Positions 33,574 to 44,725 of a stretch of DNA of 64,000 bases are shown here, in pieces (positions within the stretch are counted from its first letter, which is position 1; each line of letters begins with the position of its first letter). The position numbers and the translations under genes were made by a program. The notes beneath the pieces were generated by a model that was not told the origin of the DNA, made no database searches, and was given only the letters and a program-made list of their open reading frames with translations. Source of the stretch: Ixodes scapularis (Eukaryota > Arthropoda > Arachnida > Ixodida > Ixodidae); assembly GCF_016920785.2 (NCBI RefSeq), contig NW_024609857.1, forward strand, positions 130,007,094 to 130,071,093, written 5' to 3'.

Positions 33574-34100
33574 GTGCACCATATAAGCTGCTGGAAAAGA
33601 ACGTTCCCTGGAGATGGGAGAAACAGCAAGCTGGCCGCTTTCAAGAAACTCAAGGTGCTTGTGCTATACAAAACGACTCTGGCTCACTACGATGACACAA
33701 AACCATTTTTCTTGTCTGGTGACGCTTCACCGTACGGCGTGGGAACAGTCCTGGATCAAGTGGATCAAGAAGGCAGGGAAGCTCTCATCGCGTTTGCATC
33801 GAAGAAACTGGGCGAGGCCGAGCAGAACTATTCTCAATTGAACCGAGAGGGGTTGGCGCTGGTGTTTAGAGTCATTCATTTCCACCAATAGATTGCTGTA
33901 CTCAAAGTCGTAATTGTTGCTTATCATCCACTCTCGCTCATCACCCTAAGTAACAGAAGCCTGTGCCCCTGTTCTCTCTCCGAGAATGTGACGCTAGTGT
34001 GTTAAGCTATCTGCATACGACTACAAGCTGGTCTACAGACAAGGCTAGAAGGACCAAAACGCGGATGCGTTAAGTCGGCTAAATTGCCCGACAGCCTGCT
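33574..34100 (+). pseudogene. RNase H of gypsy D
   Basis: The frame has FFLSGDASPYGVGTVLDQ with its catalytic Asp and IAFASKKLGEAEQNYSQLNR. After a TAG at about 33889 it continues in decayed form to the linker Y-RQG-NADALSRL-like sequence near 34080. Confidence 0.82.
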
Positions 34101-34253
34101 AATGACTGAGGAGCAAATGGGTTCACTCCGAACGGCCCCCAGCAGGATTCCTACCAAAACAAAAAAAGGTTAAAAAATAAACCGTAATGAATCCGGAATT
34201 TCACTCCGTCATATGGGCCCATAAGCAAACCGAATTTCTAGAAACCGTAAAAT

Positions 34254-37200
34254 GAACCGGAAATAACCAGTCCGGAAATCTAGCCGTAATTGGTTGAAGC
34301 GGAAGCTGAACCGTATCTGGCGAATCCGTAGAGCTTCACCGGAGTGGTTCTAACCGTATATTAAATCGTATCAGGCAACACCGGAAAATAATAGAAACAG
34401 TTTAATAGACTTACATACCTACTCTGTTTCGCCTTCCCGATGTACTGCAGCTGATGCTACAAGCCATCCCAGGAAATCCAGTGCTGAAGGCATGTCATCT
34501 GACCTTCCGGTAGGGCACAGCTGCGCGGGGTGTGGCCAGTTATGTGACACGCTCGCCGTGCTTGTTTTTTAGGAATAGCTCATAGCATCTGCTGCAGAAT
34601 AAACCGGAAATAACCAGTCCAGAAACCCAACCGTAATTGGTCGAAGCAGAAGGTGAACCGTATATGGCGAATCCGTAGAGCTCCACCGGAGTGGTTCTAA
34701 CCGTATATTAAATCGTATCAGGCAACACCGGAAAATAATAGAAACAGTTTAATAGACTCACATACCAACTCTGCTTCGCCTTCCCGATGTACTGCAGCTG
34801 ATGCTACAAGCCATCCCAGGAAATCCAGTGCTGAAGGCATGTCATCTGACCTTCCGGTAGGGCACAGCTGCGCGGGGTGTGGCCAGTTGTGTGACACGCT
34901 TGCCGTGCTTGTTTTTTAGGAATAGCTCATAGCATCTGCTGCAGAATAAACCGGAAATAACCAGTCCAGAAGCCCAACCGTAATTGGTCGAAGCAGAAGG
35001 TGAACCGTATCTGGCGAATCCGTAGAGCTTCACCGGAGTGGTTCTAACCGTATATTAAATCGTATCAGGCAACACCGGAAAATAATAGAAACAGTTTAAT
35101 AGACTCACATACCTACTCTGTTTCGCCTTCCCGATGTACTGCAGCTGATGCCACAAGCCATCCCAGGAAATCCAGTGCTGAAGGCATGTCATCTGACCTT
35201 CCGGTAGGGCACAACTGCGCGGGGTGTGGCCAGTTGTGTGACACGCTCGCCGTGCTTGTTTTTTTAGGAATATCTCATAGCATCTGCTGCAGAATAAACC
35301 GGAAATAACCAGTCCAGAAACCCAACCGTAATTGGTCGAAGCAGAAGGTGAACCGTATCTGGCGAATCCGTAGAGCTTCACCGGAGTGGTTCTAACCGTA
35401 TATTAAATCGTATCAGGCAACACCGGAAAATAATAGAAACAGTTTAATAGACTCACATACCTACTCTGTTTCGCCTTCCCGATGTACTGCAGCTGATGCC
35501 ACAAGCCATCCCAGGAAATCCAGTGCTGAAGGCATGTCATCTGACCTTCCGGTAGGGCACAGCTGCGCGGGGTGTGGCCAGTTATGTGACACGCTCGCCG
35601 TGCTTGTTTTTTAGGAATAGCTCATAGTATCTGCTGCAGAATAAACCAAGAAATAACCAGTCCAGAAACCCAACCGTAATTGGTCGAAGCAGAAGGTGAA
35701 CCGTATCTGGCGAATCCGTAGAGCTTCACCGGAGTGGTTCTAACCGTATATTAAATCGTATCAGGCAACACCGGAAAATAATAGAAACAGTTTAATAGAC
35801 TCACATAACTACTCTGTTTCGCCTTCCCGATGTACTGCAGCTGATGCTACAAGCCATCCCAGGAAATCCAGTGCTGAAGGCATGTCATCTGACCTTCCGG
35901 TAGGGCACAGCTGCGCGGGGTGTGGCCAGTTGTGTGACACGCTCGCCGTGCTTGTTTTTTAGGAATAGCTCATAGCATCTGCTGCAGAATAAACCGGAAA
36001 TAACCAGTCCAGAAACCCAACCGTAATTGGTCGAAGCAGAAGGTGAACCGTATCTGGCCAATCCGTAGAGCTTCACCGGAGTGGGTCTAACCGTATATTA
36101 AACCGTATCAGGCGAAACCGGAAAATAATAGAAATAGTTTAATAGAGTGACATACCTACTGTGTTTCACCTTCCGATGTACTGCAGCTGATCTTAATAGT
36201 CATCCCAGGAAATTGAGTGCTGAAGGCATGTCATCTGACCTTCCGGTAGGGCACAGCTGCGCGTGGTGTGGCCAGTTATGTGACACGCTCGCCGTGCTTG
36301 TTTTTTAGGAATAGCTCATAGCATCTGCTGCAGAATAAACCGGAAATAACCAGTCCAGAAACCCAGCTGTAATTGGTCGAATCAGAAGGTGAACCGTATC
36401 TGGCCAATCCGTAGAGCTTCACCGGAGTGGTTCTAACCGTATATTAAACCGTATCAGGCAAAACCGGAAAATAATAGAAATAGTTTGTAGAGTGACATAC
36501 CTACTCTGTTTCACCTTCCGATGTACTGCAGCTGATCTTGCAAATCATCCCAGGAAATCGAGTGCTGAAGGCATGTCATCTGACCTTCCAGTAGGGCACA
36601 GCTGCGCGGGGTGTGGCCAGTTATGTGACACGCTCGCCGTGCTTGTTTTTTAGGAATAGCTCATAGCATCTGCTGCAGAATAAACCGGAAATAACCAGTC
36701 CAGAAACCCAACCGTAATTGGTCGAAGCAGAAGGTGAACCGTATCTGGCGAATCCGTAGAGCTTCACCGGAGTGGTTCTAACCGTATATTAAATCGTATC
36801 AGGCAACACCGGAAAATAATAGAAACAGTTTAATAGACTCACATACCTACTCTGTTTCGCCTTCCCGATGTACTGCAGCTGATGCTACAAGCCATCCCAG
36901 GAAATCCAGTGCTGAAGGCATGTCATCTGACCTTCCGGTAGGGCACAGCTGCGCGGGGTGTGGCCAGTTGTGTGACACGCTCGCCGTGCTTGTTTTTTAG
37001 GAATAGCTCATAGCATCTGCTTCAGAATAAACCGGAAATAACCAGTCCAGAAACCCAACCGTAATTGGTCGAAGCAGAAGGTGAACCGTATCTGGCGAAT
37101 CCGTAGAGCTTCACCGGATTGGTTCTAACCGTATATTAAATCGTATCAGGCAACACCGGAAAATAATAGAAACAGTTTAATAGACTCACATACCTACTCT

Positions 37201-39102
37201 GTTTCGCCTTCCCGATGTACTGCAGCTGATGCTACAAGCCATCCCAGGAAATCCAGTGCTGAAGGCGTGTCATCTGACCTTCCGGTAGGGCACAGCTGCG
37301 CGGGGTGTGGCCAGTTGTGTGACAGCTCGCCGTGCTTGTTTTTTTAGGAATAGCTCATAGCATCTGCTGCAGAATAAACCGGAAATAACCAGTCCAGAAA
37401 CCCAATCGTAATTGGTCGAAGCAGAAGGTGAACCGTATCTGGCCAATCCGTAGAGCTTCACCGGAGTGGTTCTAACCGTATATTAAACCGTATCAGGCAA
37501 AACCGGAAAATAATAGAAATAGTTTAATAGAGTGATATACCTACTCTGTTTCGCCTTCCCGATGTACTGCAGCTGATGCTACAAGCCATCCCAGGAAATC
37601 CAGTGCTGAAGGCATGTCATCTGACCTTCCGGTAGGGCACAGCTGCGCGGGGTGTGGCCAGTTATGTGACACGCTCGCCGTGCTTGTTTTTTAGGAATAG
37701 CTCATAGTATCTGCTGCAGAATAAACCGGAAATAACCAGTCCAGAAACCCAACCGTAATTGGTCGAAGCAGAAGGTGAACCGTATCTGGCGAATCCGTAG
37801 AGCTTCACCGGAGTGGTTCTAACCGTATATTAAACCGTATCAGGCAAAACCGGAAAATAATAGAAATAGTTTAATAGAGTGACATACCTACTCTGTTTCA
37901 CCTTCCGATGTACTGCAGCTGATCTTACAAGTCATCCCAGGAAATCGAGTGCTGAAGGCATGTCATCTGACCTTCCGGTAGGGCACAGCTGCGCGGGGTG
38001 TGGCCAGTTATGTGACACGCTCGCCGTGCTTGTTTTTTAGGAATAGCTCATAGCATCTGCTGCAGAATAAACCGGAAATAACCAGTCCAGAAACCCAACC
38101 GTAATTGGTCGAAGCAGAAGGTGAACCGTATCTGGCCAATCCGTAGAGCTTCACCGGAGTGGGTCTAACCGTATATTAAACCATATCAGGCGAAACCGGA
38201 AAATAATAGAAATAGTTTAATAGAGCGACATACCTACTCTGTTTCACCTTCCGATGTACTGCAGCTGATCTTACAAGTCATCCCAGGGGATCGAGTGCTG
38301 AAGGCATGTCATCTGACCTTCCGGTAGGGCACAGCTGCGCGGGGTGTGGCCAGTTATGTGACACGCTCGCCGTGCTTGTTTTTTAGGAATGCTCATAGCA
38401 TCTGCTGCAGAATAAACCGGAAATAACCAGTCCAGAAACCCAACCGTAATTGGTCGAAGCAGAAGGTGAACCGTATCTGGCGAATCCGTAGAGCTTCACC
38501 GGAGTGGTTCTAACCGTATATTAAATCGTATCAGGCAACACCGGAAAATAATAGAAACAGTTTAATAGACTCAAATACCTACTCTGTTTCGCCTTCCCGA
38601 TGTACTGCAGCTGATGCTACAAGCCATCCCAGGAAATCCAGTGCTGAAGGCATGTCATCTGACCTTCCGGTAGGGCACAGCTGCGCGGGGTGTGGCCAGT
38701 TGTGTGACACGCTCGCCGTGCTTGTTTTTTAGGAATAGCTCATAGCATCTGCTGCAGAATAAACCGGAAATAACCAGTCCAGAAACCCAACCGTAATTGG
38801 TCGAAGCAGAAGGTGAACCGTATCTGGCGAATCCGTAGAGCTTCACCGGAGTGGTTCTAACCGTATATTAAATCGTATCAGGCAACAGCGGAAAATAATA
38901 GAAACAGTTTAATAGACTCACATACCTACTCTGTTTCACCTTCCGATGTACTGCAGCTGATCTTACAAGTCATCCCAGGAAATCGAGTGCTGAAGGCATG
39001 TCATTTGACCTTCCGGTAGGGCACAGCTGCGCGGGGTGTGGCCAGTTATGTGACACGCTCGCCGTGCTTGTTTTTTAGGAATAGCTCGTAGCATCTGCTG
39101 CA
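34254..39102. repeat. 347-bp satellite array, about 14 copies
   Basis: The word CATGTCATCTGACC or a one-base variant recurs at 34491, 34838, 35185, 35533, 35881, 36227, 36572, 36919, 37266, 37613, 37959, 38305, 38651 and 38997, giving a period of 345-348 bp. Two monomer types alternate irregularly. Type A has CGCCTTCCCGATGTACTGC then GATGCTACAAGCC. Type B has CACCTTCCGATGTACTGC then GATCTTACAAGTC and occurs at 36227, 36572, 37959, 38305 and 38997. About 150 bp of each unit is spaced CCGGA/CCGTA words, and the rest is unrelated. The recurring 63-codon frames in type A units are by-products of the repeat. Confidence 0.97.
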
Positions 39103-40326
39103 CTGTTTAAGAAGTTAAAACAGAGATACCCACAAGAAAAACCCTTCAACCCGTCAGACCCTTAAGCCCAAACCCCTTAGCCCATCAACCCATTAGACGC
39201 CCAAATGATTGTGAACGATAGACAAAAAGGCAGTTAAGAACGTTAGTGGAATTTTATTGCCGACATTTAGTATTACAAGCATATTATAACTCAAAAACAC
39301 GATAAAAACCAGCGTTTGTTGAAACCCTGGCGCAAGCAGCTGTATGCGAAAGAGATTATATGAAATAGGTACAACCGACTTCTTTACACAAAGAAAAATA
39401 TATTTCAAAGTACTCACAACGCCACTGGGTAAATTCTGATATACGGTAGTTCAGCCAATAAGACCGAGCAAGTGCACCTCAAGGACACATACACAGTCTC
39501 AGTAAGCACGTTTAGCGAAAACCATGAACTCGCAAACAGCACCCGCCACCGCTGAGAAATCCTGAGCAGAGTCAAGGTATCGTTCATGATGCCATCGCGG
39601 GCGGCGTCTACCGACGTGCCACTTTCTCGTGTGCCACTTTCTCATACTCTGCTCACTTGCATTCCAGCTTTCTTTGTGGTCGAGTCTCCGCTTTCCCAGC
39701 TGTTGATCTCGGCGGCTGTATCCGGCCGCTCCATGTACGAAGTTCACAGCTCGCACCCCCCCCCCCCCCCCCTCCCCGCGCGATCGTCTCCGCCGAGGCA
39801 AGCAGTGGTGTAAGGTTCAGCTCGCTCCTCGCGTGCATCCTTTCCGCAGAGAGAATCTGATGCCGTTCTCACGAAAGTTCCAATATAAACAAGAAGACTG
39901 CAGGAAAGCTATCAAAGATACTGAAATTACACTTTTCGATTGTGGGTACATCTAGCTGTGTCATCGAGTTAGTTTTTGTTTTTGTTTGTTTTGTGTGGTG
40001 AAAATTATATAAAAAAGGCTATGTGACAGTTATCAAGAAATTATTAAAAAAAATAATTAAAAGTAACAAAACGCAGTTTAAGCATAAGAATGCACAAGTA
40101 TTGCAGAGTGCATAAAAAAAGAACTGGATGGAATTTGATGGCAATGACTTGCGCTAAAATCGCCGTGATGTCGCCTTTTTGGCGCCATGTATCAGCTCGT
40201 CTTCTGCGCTCTGAGCTCTGATCCACGCAGCCCCTACGGGATCAAGATGGATTGTTTGCAACTTGATATTTCAACGGCACGCGTGAAAGTCTTCGGCATC
40301 AGACGGCTGATCTGATTTTCTTTTGG
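39103..40326. other. Unassigned sequence between satellite and minisatellite
   Basis: No gene recognised. A run of 17 C is at 39756-39772, and the 39490-39850 stretch is GC-rich with overlapping frames on both strands but no domain. Confidence 0.4.
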
Positions 40327-40720
40327 ACAAGATATGGCAAAGTATGGTTTGTGCAAAGCGGATATTTTCAGTCTAGACTTCGTCCGATTTGGCAAGGAAT
40401 GGTTTGTTCGAACCGCATATTGCTTCTCTGGAATTCCTTCACTTGTACTTTTAACCGTATTCCAAAAATCACGGTTTGTTCGAACCGGAGTTTGTCTGAA
40501 ATTCCCTCAATTTGACTTTGGAGCGGATTAGGAAAATCACAGTTTGTGCGAACTGGAATTCGTCTGTCCGGAATTCCTCCAATTTGACTTTAAACCGGAT
40601 TAGGAAAATCACGGTTTGAGCGAACCGGAATTTGCCTGTCCGGAATTCCTCCAATTTGACTTTGAACCGGATTCGGAAATTTACGGTTTGTGTTTACCGG
40701 AAGCCGCCTCTCTAGTCTGA
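40327..40720. repeat. 72-bp minisatellite, about 5 copies
   Basis: Units repeat GGATTAGGAAAATCACGG, then GAACCGGAATT and GTCCGGAATTCCTCCAATTT. CGGATT marks at 40524, 40596 and 40668 give a 72-bp period, with more diverged units to the left. The words match those of the 347-bp satellite. Confidence 0.9.
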
Positions 40721-40805
40721 CTCCGGTTTGATATTAGTCCGGATTTCACTTTTCGGACTGATATCAAACCGTTATTTTTGCTAGGGTGGTATCAGTAGAC
40801 CCCGT

Positions 40806-41125
40806 ACCTAATCACCCAGCAGACTGAGTGGCTTCTCTACAAAACCCGTAGGGACTCCGTGCAGACCCTGTATAACTTCTCTGCAGACCCCATAAGGACC
40901 TTGTGCAGACCCTGTATGGCTTTCCTGCCGACCCCCTAAGTACTCCCTGTATACTTTGAATGGGTTCTTTGCAGACCCCATAACGACCCTGCGTAGACCT
41001 TATATGGCATCCCTGCGGTCCCTGTAGTGACTCCCTGTGGACCTCGCGCGGGTTCTCCGCGGGCACCCTATAGACCCTCCGAGGATTCTGTGTAGACAAC
41101 CCACAGAGTCCGTGTGGACTCAATA
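40806..41125. repeat. Degenerate minisatellite of CTGCAGACCCYRTA words
   Basis: Imperfect units of about 40 bp, each made of two 20-bp halves (TCTGCAGACCCCATAAGGAC and GTGCAGACCCTGTATGGCT types), fill the interval. The 103-codon minus-strand frame over it is a by-product of the repeat. Confidence 0.8.
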
Positions 41126-41210
41126 GGGTGTCCTATTATAGAGAGGGCATAATATAACCTTACTTGGTCAGTTGAATAGGACGTCCACAGAACGTCCGTT
41201 GGCCAGTATT

Positions 41211-41590
41211 CTATTGGGCAGAGATAGGATGACTCCACGAAGGCAACAGCAGACGTGGTCTGCCTATAGATGCCTTATGTTCTGCGCTTGAACGATGCTC
41301 TATTGGCGACGTGAGCGATCGAAAGCGTGGCTGTTGTCGGCCTGCCATGATTGGCCGAATACTGACCATGACGTTAGCAAAAGATATCGTCTCGACGAAA
41401 ATAAGAGGCATGTAAGAATGTTAACTTTGACGTTGTCGGCAGCGTTGCTTTAAGAGCGCAATGACTTCAAGCTTCCACCGTGCTAATTACAAACACCATC
41501 GAACTTGTTGTTCGCAAGGTAATTACCTCACGAGAGAGAATCATACGAGGACGCCACCAAAACATCTCGCCGCTAATAGAGCGTCCTAGG
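41211..41590 (-). pseudogene. Fragment of gypsy leader and gag start, C-like
   Basis: The sequence aligns with 27297-27585, the start of gag and the leader of gypsy C, including GATCGAAAGCG, CATGACGTTAGCAAA, ACTTCAAGCTTCCA and ATCTCGCCGCTAATAG. The minus frame begins MAGRQQPRFRSLTSP, matching the gypsy C gag start MVGRPQRRFRSRTSP. No other part of that element is present here. Confidence 0.75.
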
Positions 41591-41641
41591 AGTGTCCACA
41601 CACATTTTTGTGAAGATGTAATACCCCTGTCAGACGGGCTA

Positions 41642-41835
41642 TACTTCGTTTCACCTTACCATGGACTAACCGCGAATGCTGTGCTAGCGCGAGTGGCTAG
41701 CCTTGACTTCCTTGACTGGATGGAGCACTCGCTGCACGAGCGCTCGTGCAGCCACCGAGGCTTCATTCGAAGCAACTACCTCGCGCTTTTAGCCCGCGCG
41801 GCTAGCAATAGTCCATACTAACGTGAGACGAAGTA
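41642..41835. mobile_element. Fold-back MITE A, copy 1, inside the left TIR
   Basis: The ends TACTTCGTTTCACCTTAC and their inverse (GTGAGACGAAGTA) bound a 194-bp hairpin-capable unit. TA is present on both sides (41640-41641 and 41836-41837), and removing the unit restores the match to the right TIR of the host element. Confidence 0.82.
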
Positions 41836-42482
41836 TAGTTTAGTGTCACTGCAAGCGAGTGCACTTCGCCATTAGTGTCATTTCTGTAGTGTGCCACACG
41901 GCTCCTTCCTGAAGAACACACTTGGCTTGGACTGAATTTAACGAACTCACTTCGCTCGATCGAGTGCGTGGCCTCAATAGGAGTGTTTCAACAGTAAAAC
42001 ATAACAACACAGAAATCAGAAGCGTGGCGTAAGTTTATTTTATAAAGAAAAATAAATTCGTGAAAGAGACGACATGTAGAAGAGTGGCATTGCAAAAAAA
42101 TAGTGGGGTGGACTTGGACTTTAGGCTAAACTGAATGAAGATTAGCGCAGCGGTGAATTGATAAAAGACGACGACAAAGTCAGTCATTCGTGGCTAGTTA
42201 GCAGAAAATGATAGATCCTACTTTTGTTTCAGCATGTAACTATTCGAGACAACACGATAATTATTATCTTATTAGGCAGTGTCAGGGCCTTCTCGTAGAC
42301 TTCCGTGGAACAAAGTGGAACGCCAAAGTTGGATATGCTTTGTTTTTTATCTTGGCTTGCGATGATCGATCAGAATCATCCAATTGTTGTAAAAATCGTT
42401 CATTAATGTAACGTTGTTTTAAAGCACAGCTCCTAGGCACCTATTTCTGAGTTGAGCGGCGTCGGCGTAACCGCGCGTTGCA

Positions 42483-43128
42483 TTAAAGGGATACTTCAAC
42501 GAAATTTGAGATATTCCCGTCCTGTTCGAAAACAGGTGGAATATGATCCACAATATCCGTAAATGACAATCGCACGTTTGTATTTTGAGCCTGGTGGCTG
42601 TATTTTTCGTTATAAACGGGCCACTCTGGCAAGCGCTCGGAGAAGGCCCAGCAGAGACCACGTGGCATCCAACGCAATCGGGACGTGGGTCGTCTCAGGA
42701 CGAGCGAAGGTACGATGAGGGTGACGTCGAGAGAATGGCCTAGTCGTTCCAGCCACCGAAGCGGCTGATTTTGTACGAATTTTGAGTGACGGGTTAATCT
42801 TCTGTAATCTTGCAGGGGGAAAATAGCGACTTCTGCGACACACAAAAGACATTCTCGGGAAGAGGGGAGTTCCTCCTGCCCCTCTTCTCTCGTTGTGGCC
42901 GATGGCGAGACAGCCTCCGTCACTAGCTGTCAAGGTTCCTAGACGGGCATTACAAGCGAGGTGTTAGCGACATCCACCAGGTGCTCTTTGTTAATCGTTT
43001 AATTCGTTTTAAAATTCCTTTTCGTGACTTTTTTAGCAAAATGTTGGTATGTTCTATGTGATGCTGCTTTTTTGAACACACATAGACCAAGAAATGAGTG
43101 CCGAAATTTCGTTGTAGTATCCCTTTAA
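42483..43128. mobile_element. TTAA MITE, copy 1
   Basis: The left end TTAAAGGGATACTTCAACGA and the inverse of the right end (TTAAAGGGATACTACAACGA) match with one difference and include TTAA on both sides. The 646-bp body aligns with 61797-62530 in the opposite orientation. The 146-codon minus-strand frame it carries is open in a similar register in the other copy but broken by stops, so I do not call a gene. A TTAA target suggests piggyBac-type mobilisation. Confidence 0.82.
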
Positions 43129-43139
43129 GGGCTGTTTCC

Positions 43140-43500
43140 AAAAATGACGTCACACGTGACGTCACGTGTGTCGTCACGTGTGACGTCACGAGGGTAAAAT
43201 TTTCCGGCTAAATTTCGTGGTAAAAGTTTTTGCTAAGTTTGGCGGAAAATTTTTCCGCTAAGTTTAGAGGAAAAGGGTGTACTCGTGTGACGTCACGTGA
43301 CGTCACACTTAAAATTTCAGATGACGTGTCATGTGACGTCACACGTCAATTCAGCGGGAAAATGTCCCGGCTAAATTTAGCGGGTAATTTAGCAAAATTG
43401 TTACGCTAAGTGGGATGGGCACAGGAGAGGAGGGTGGGAGGGTACGGAGGGGGAGCAGCTGGCATACCCTCCCCTTCGTACCCTTCCTCCCTCCTCCTCA
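43140..43500. repeat. Array of palindromic words (TGACGTCA, CACGTG, CTAAATTTAGCGG)
   Basis: 43144-43190 is almost entirely overlapping TGACGTCA and CACGTG words. It is followed by several forms of GGCTAAATTTAGCGGG up to 43400, then a CTCC-rich tail with CGTACCC. The same words in the same company recur at 59310-60150 and 61320-61640. Confidence 0.85.
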
Positions 43501-43570
43501 AGAGCTGAGTTCCAATTCGGCATTACAGAAAATTGTAAACGTCTAATTTTTTTTAACGTGTCTTTATGAA

Positions 43571-43675
43571 GGGCTATCGTGGCCGAGTGGGCTAGCGCCC
43601 ACCAGATCGGAGTACGTGGAGAGAAAGCTCGCGCTGGGAGAACCCAGTGATCCTGAGCTCAATCCCCAGCCCTGC
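43571..43675 (+). mobile_element. tRNA-Ser-like SINE, copy 1
   Basis: The box A sequence TGGCCGAGTGG (43580-43590) is an exact match to the Pol III A-box consensus and to tRNA-Ser/Leu. The box B position reads GAGCTCAATCC. Between them lies the SINE-specific GATCGGAGTACGTGGAGAGA. It resembles the tick SINE Ruka as I recall it, described as derived from a serine tRNA. Confidence 0.7.
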
Positions 43676-43894
43676 CCGAAGAACACACTTCCAGTGAAGT
43701 GAGTTCGGGGAGCACACTACGCTCGCTCCGGTAGACCGAGTGTATAATTTCGATAGCAGTGTTCAATGAGTAAAAATAATAGAAGAAATGAACGCTGCGT
43801 AAAATTAGTATTAGTTTGATAGGATTAATATTAGATGCGCACTTGTTTTCTGGTGGCAGGAAGGTAGTTTAGTGTCGAAAAACAAGCGGCTGAT

Positions 43895-44266
43895 CTAGTT
43901 TCCAGCCAGGAGGCACATGCAAGACTCCACCAGTAATTTGAAGGTGGCACGAGGGGCGCGAAAAGCTTGCGTGAAATGGAACTCGCCCAAATGGGGCAAG
44001 GTGTCTTCAAACCACCGTTCGTTCCTCTGGAAAGTCCACCGTTCTCGACTGATCACGGGTAGGTTGTCGGTCATGAGAGCGGCTATGGTGAAGGCATTGG
44101 CCTGCAGCTGCTGATCGATGTCACTCGAAATTCTTGCCTGTCCGTCGGCATCCAGGTCCAGCTGTCTCTCATGTGAAAGGCGTTGGGCTTTCACGGAGAA
44201 AAGTGCCCCAACCACGCGCTTCCTCTGTCCAACATCGCCGATATCGCCCTCCAGCTCGTCCTCCAC
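43895..44266 (-). pseudogene. Harbinger-like transposase N-terminal fragment
   Basis: The C-terminal half of the 123-codon frame reads RERWTFQRNERWFEDTLPHL, then FHFTQAFRAPRATFKLLVES. This is the typical region before the nuclease core of HARBI1/ALP1-like proteins (a Trp-Phe pair, a conserved HLGE-like turn, then FR.s..TF..L). The catalytic nuclease residues lie beyond the fragment and are absent. Its position inside the TIR element at 41619-45056 supports the assignment. In a working element the protein would cut at the TIRs. Confidence 0.5.
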
Positions 44267-44285
44267 ACACTTTATGATGTTTCGT

Positions 44286-44396
44286 TGTGGCTAGAGGCCG
44301 AGTGGGCTCGCGCACACCAGCTCGGAGCACGTGGAGCGAAAGCTCGCGCTGCAGAACCCAGGAATCCTGGGTTCAATCCCTACTTCTGCTCATTTC
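44286..44396 (+). mobile_element. tRNA-Ser-like SINE, copy 2
   Basis: This copy has AGGCCGAGTGGGC near box A and a good box B, GGTTCAATCC (44370-44379). It shares CGGAGCACGTGGAGCGAAAG and CTCGCGCTGCAGAACCCA with the other copies. Confidence 0.72.
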
Positions 44397-44402
44397 GATC
44401 TA

Positions 44403-44528
44403 TACTCCGTTTCACCTTATGTTGTACCGCAGACAAGGCTAGAAGCACGAGCTCATAGCGTTGGGAGCTACGCAAGGAGCTCGCGCTTTTAGCCTTTCCT
44501 GATGTACATCATAAGTTGAAACAGAGTA
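44403..44528. mobile_element. Fold-back MITE A, copy 2
   Basis: The ends TACTCCGTTTCACCTTATG and the inverse CATAAGTTGAAACAGAGTA form a 126-bp hairpin with TA on both sides (44401-44402 and 44529-44530). The ends match those of copy 1 at 41642. Confidence 0.8.
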
Positions 44529-44530
44529 TA

Positions 44531-44725
44531 GGGAGTATTCATTAGACGCCATATTTGTGGGTGCTGTTTAGAGCGCATGCTCGGAACGAGCTAACATCAA
44601 TAGGCTGCTAAGACCGGCACTTTTGATGGTGCGGAATGCACGTTGCAAAAAAACTGTGGAAGTTCGCCATCAGCACGCGCTCAGCATTCACGCACACAGC
44701 TCTGGGCGCGCCAGTGAATACTCCC
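44531..44725. mobile_element. MITE B, copy 1 (GGGAGTATTCA ends)
   Basis: GGGAGTATTCATTAG on the left and the inverse TGAATACTCCC on the right lie between TA dinucleotides. It directly abuts MITE A copy 2, sharing one TA. A second copy lies at 58845-59035 in the opposite orientation. Confidence 0.8.

Larger units (their letters stand above)
31330..34139 (+). mobile_element. Ty3/gypsy LTR retrotransposon D, truncated
   Basis: On the plus strand, a primer-site-like TGGCGACGAAT is followed by decayed gag, zinc knuckles, protease, RT and RNase H in order. The 3' part (integrase and LTR) is missing where the satellite region starts. The gag and pol style is that of Mag-like gypsy elements. The 5' LTR boundary is uncertain; its inner end is probably the TTCA at 31402-31406. 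Confidence 0.85.
34145..40790. mobile_element. Possible large TIR element holding satellite DNA (tentative)
   Basis: The left edge (CCTACCAAAAC, then AAACCGTAATGAATCCGGAA) and the inverse of the right edge (CCCTAGCAAAAATAACGG, then GTGAAATCCGG) are similar but not identical. Both edges and the satellites between them are built from CCGGA and CCGTA words. This suggests one element, but no transposase, no target duplication and no clean TIR alignment were found. Confidence 0.3.

Noticed and set aside
9262..34139. Endogenous retrovirus with envelope
   Set aside because: No envelope-like frame was recognised downstream of pol in elements A, B or C, so they are treated as LTR retrotransposons.
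34842..38846. Repeated 63-codon minus-strand frames (MKLYGFARYGSPSASTN) in the satellite
   Set aside because: They occur once per type A satellite unit with a fixed offset and are by-products of the tandem repeat.
34254..39102. CRISPR-like array
   Set aside because: The 347-bp units are contiguous and nearly identical with no unique spacers, in a eukaryotic repeat context.
40812..41123. 103-codon repeat-rich minus-strand frame
   Set aside because: The apparent peptide repeat follows from the 40-bp minisatellite unit.
42483..42923. 146-codon minus-strand frame as a gene
   Set aside because: It lies wholly inside the TTAA MITE, and the related copy at 61797-62530 does not keep it open.
43571..44396. 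Functional tRNA-Ser genes
   Set aside because: A-box and B-box are present but the cloverleaf does not close, and the middle segment is that of a SINE.
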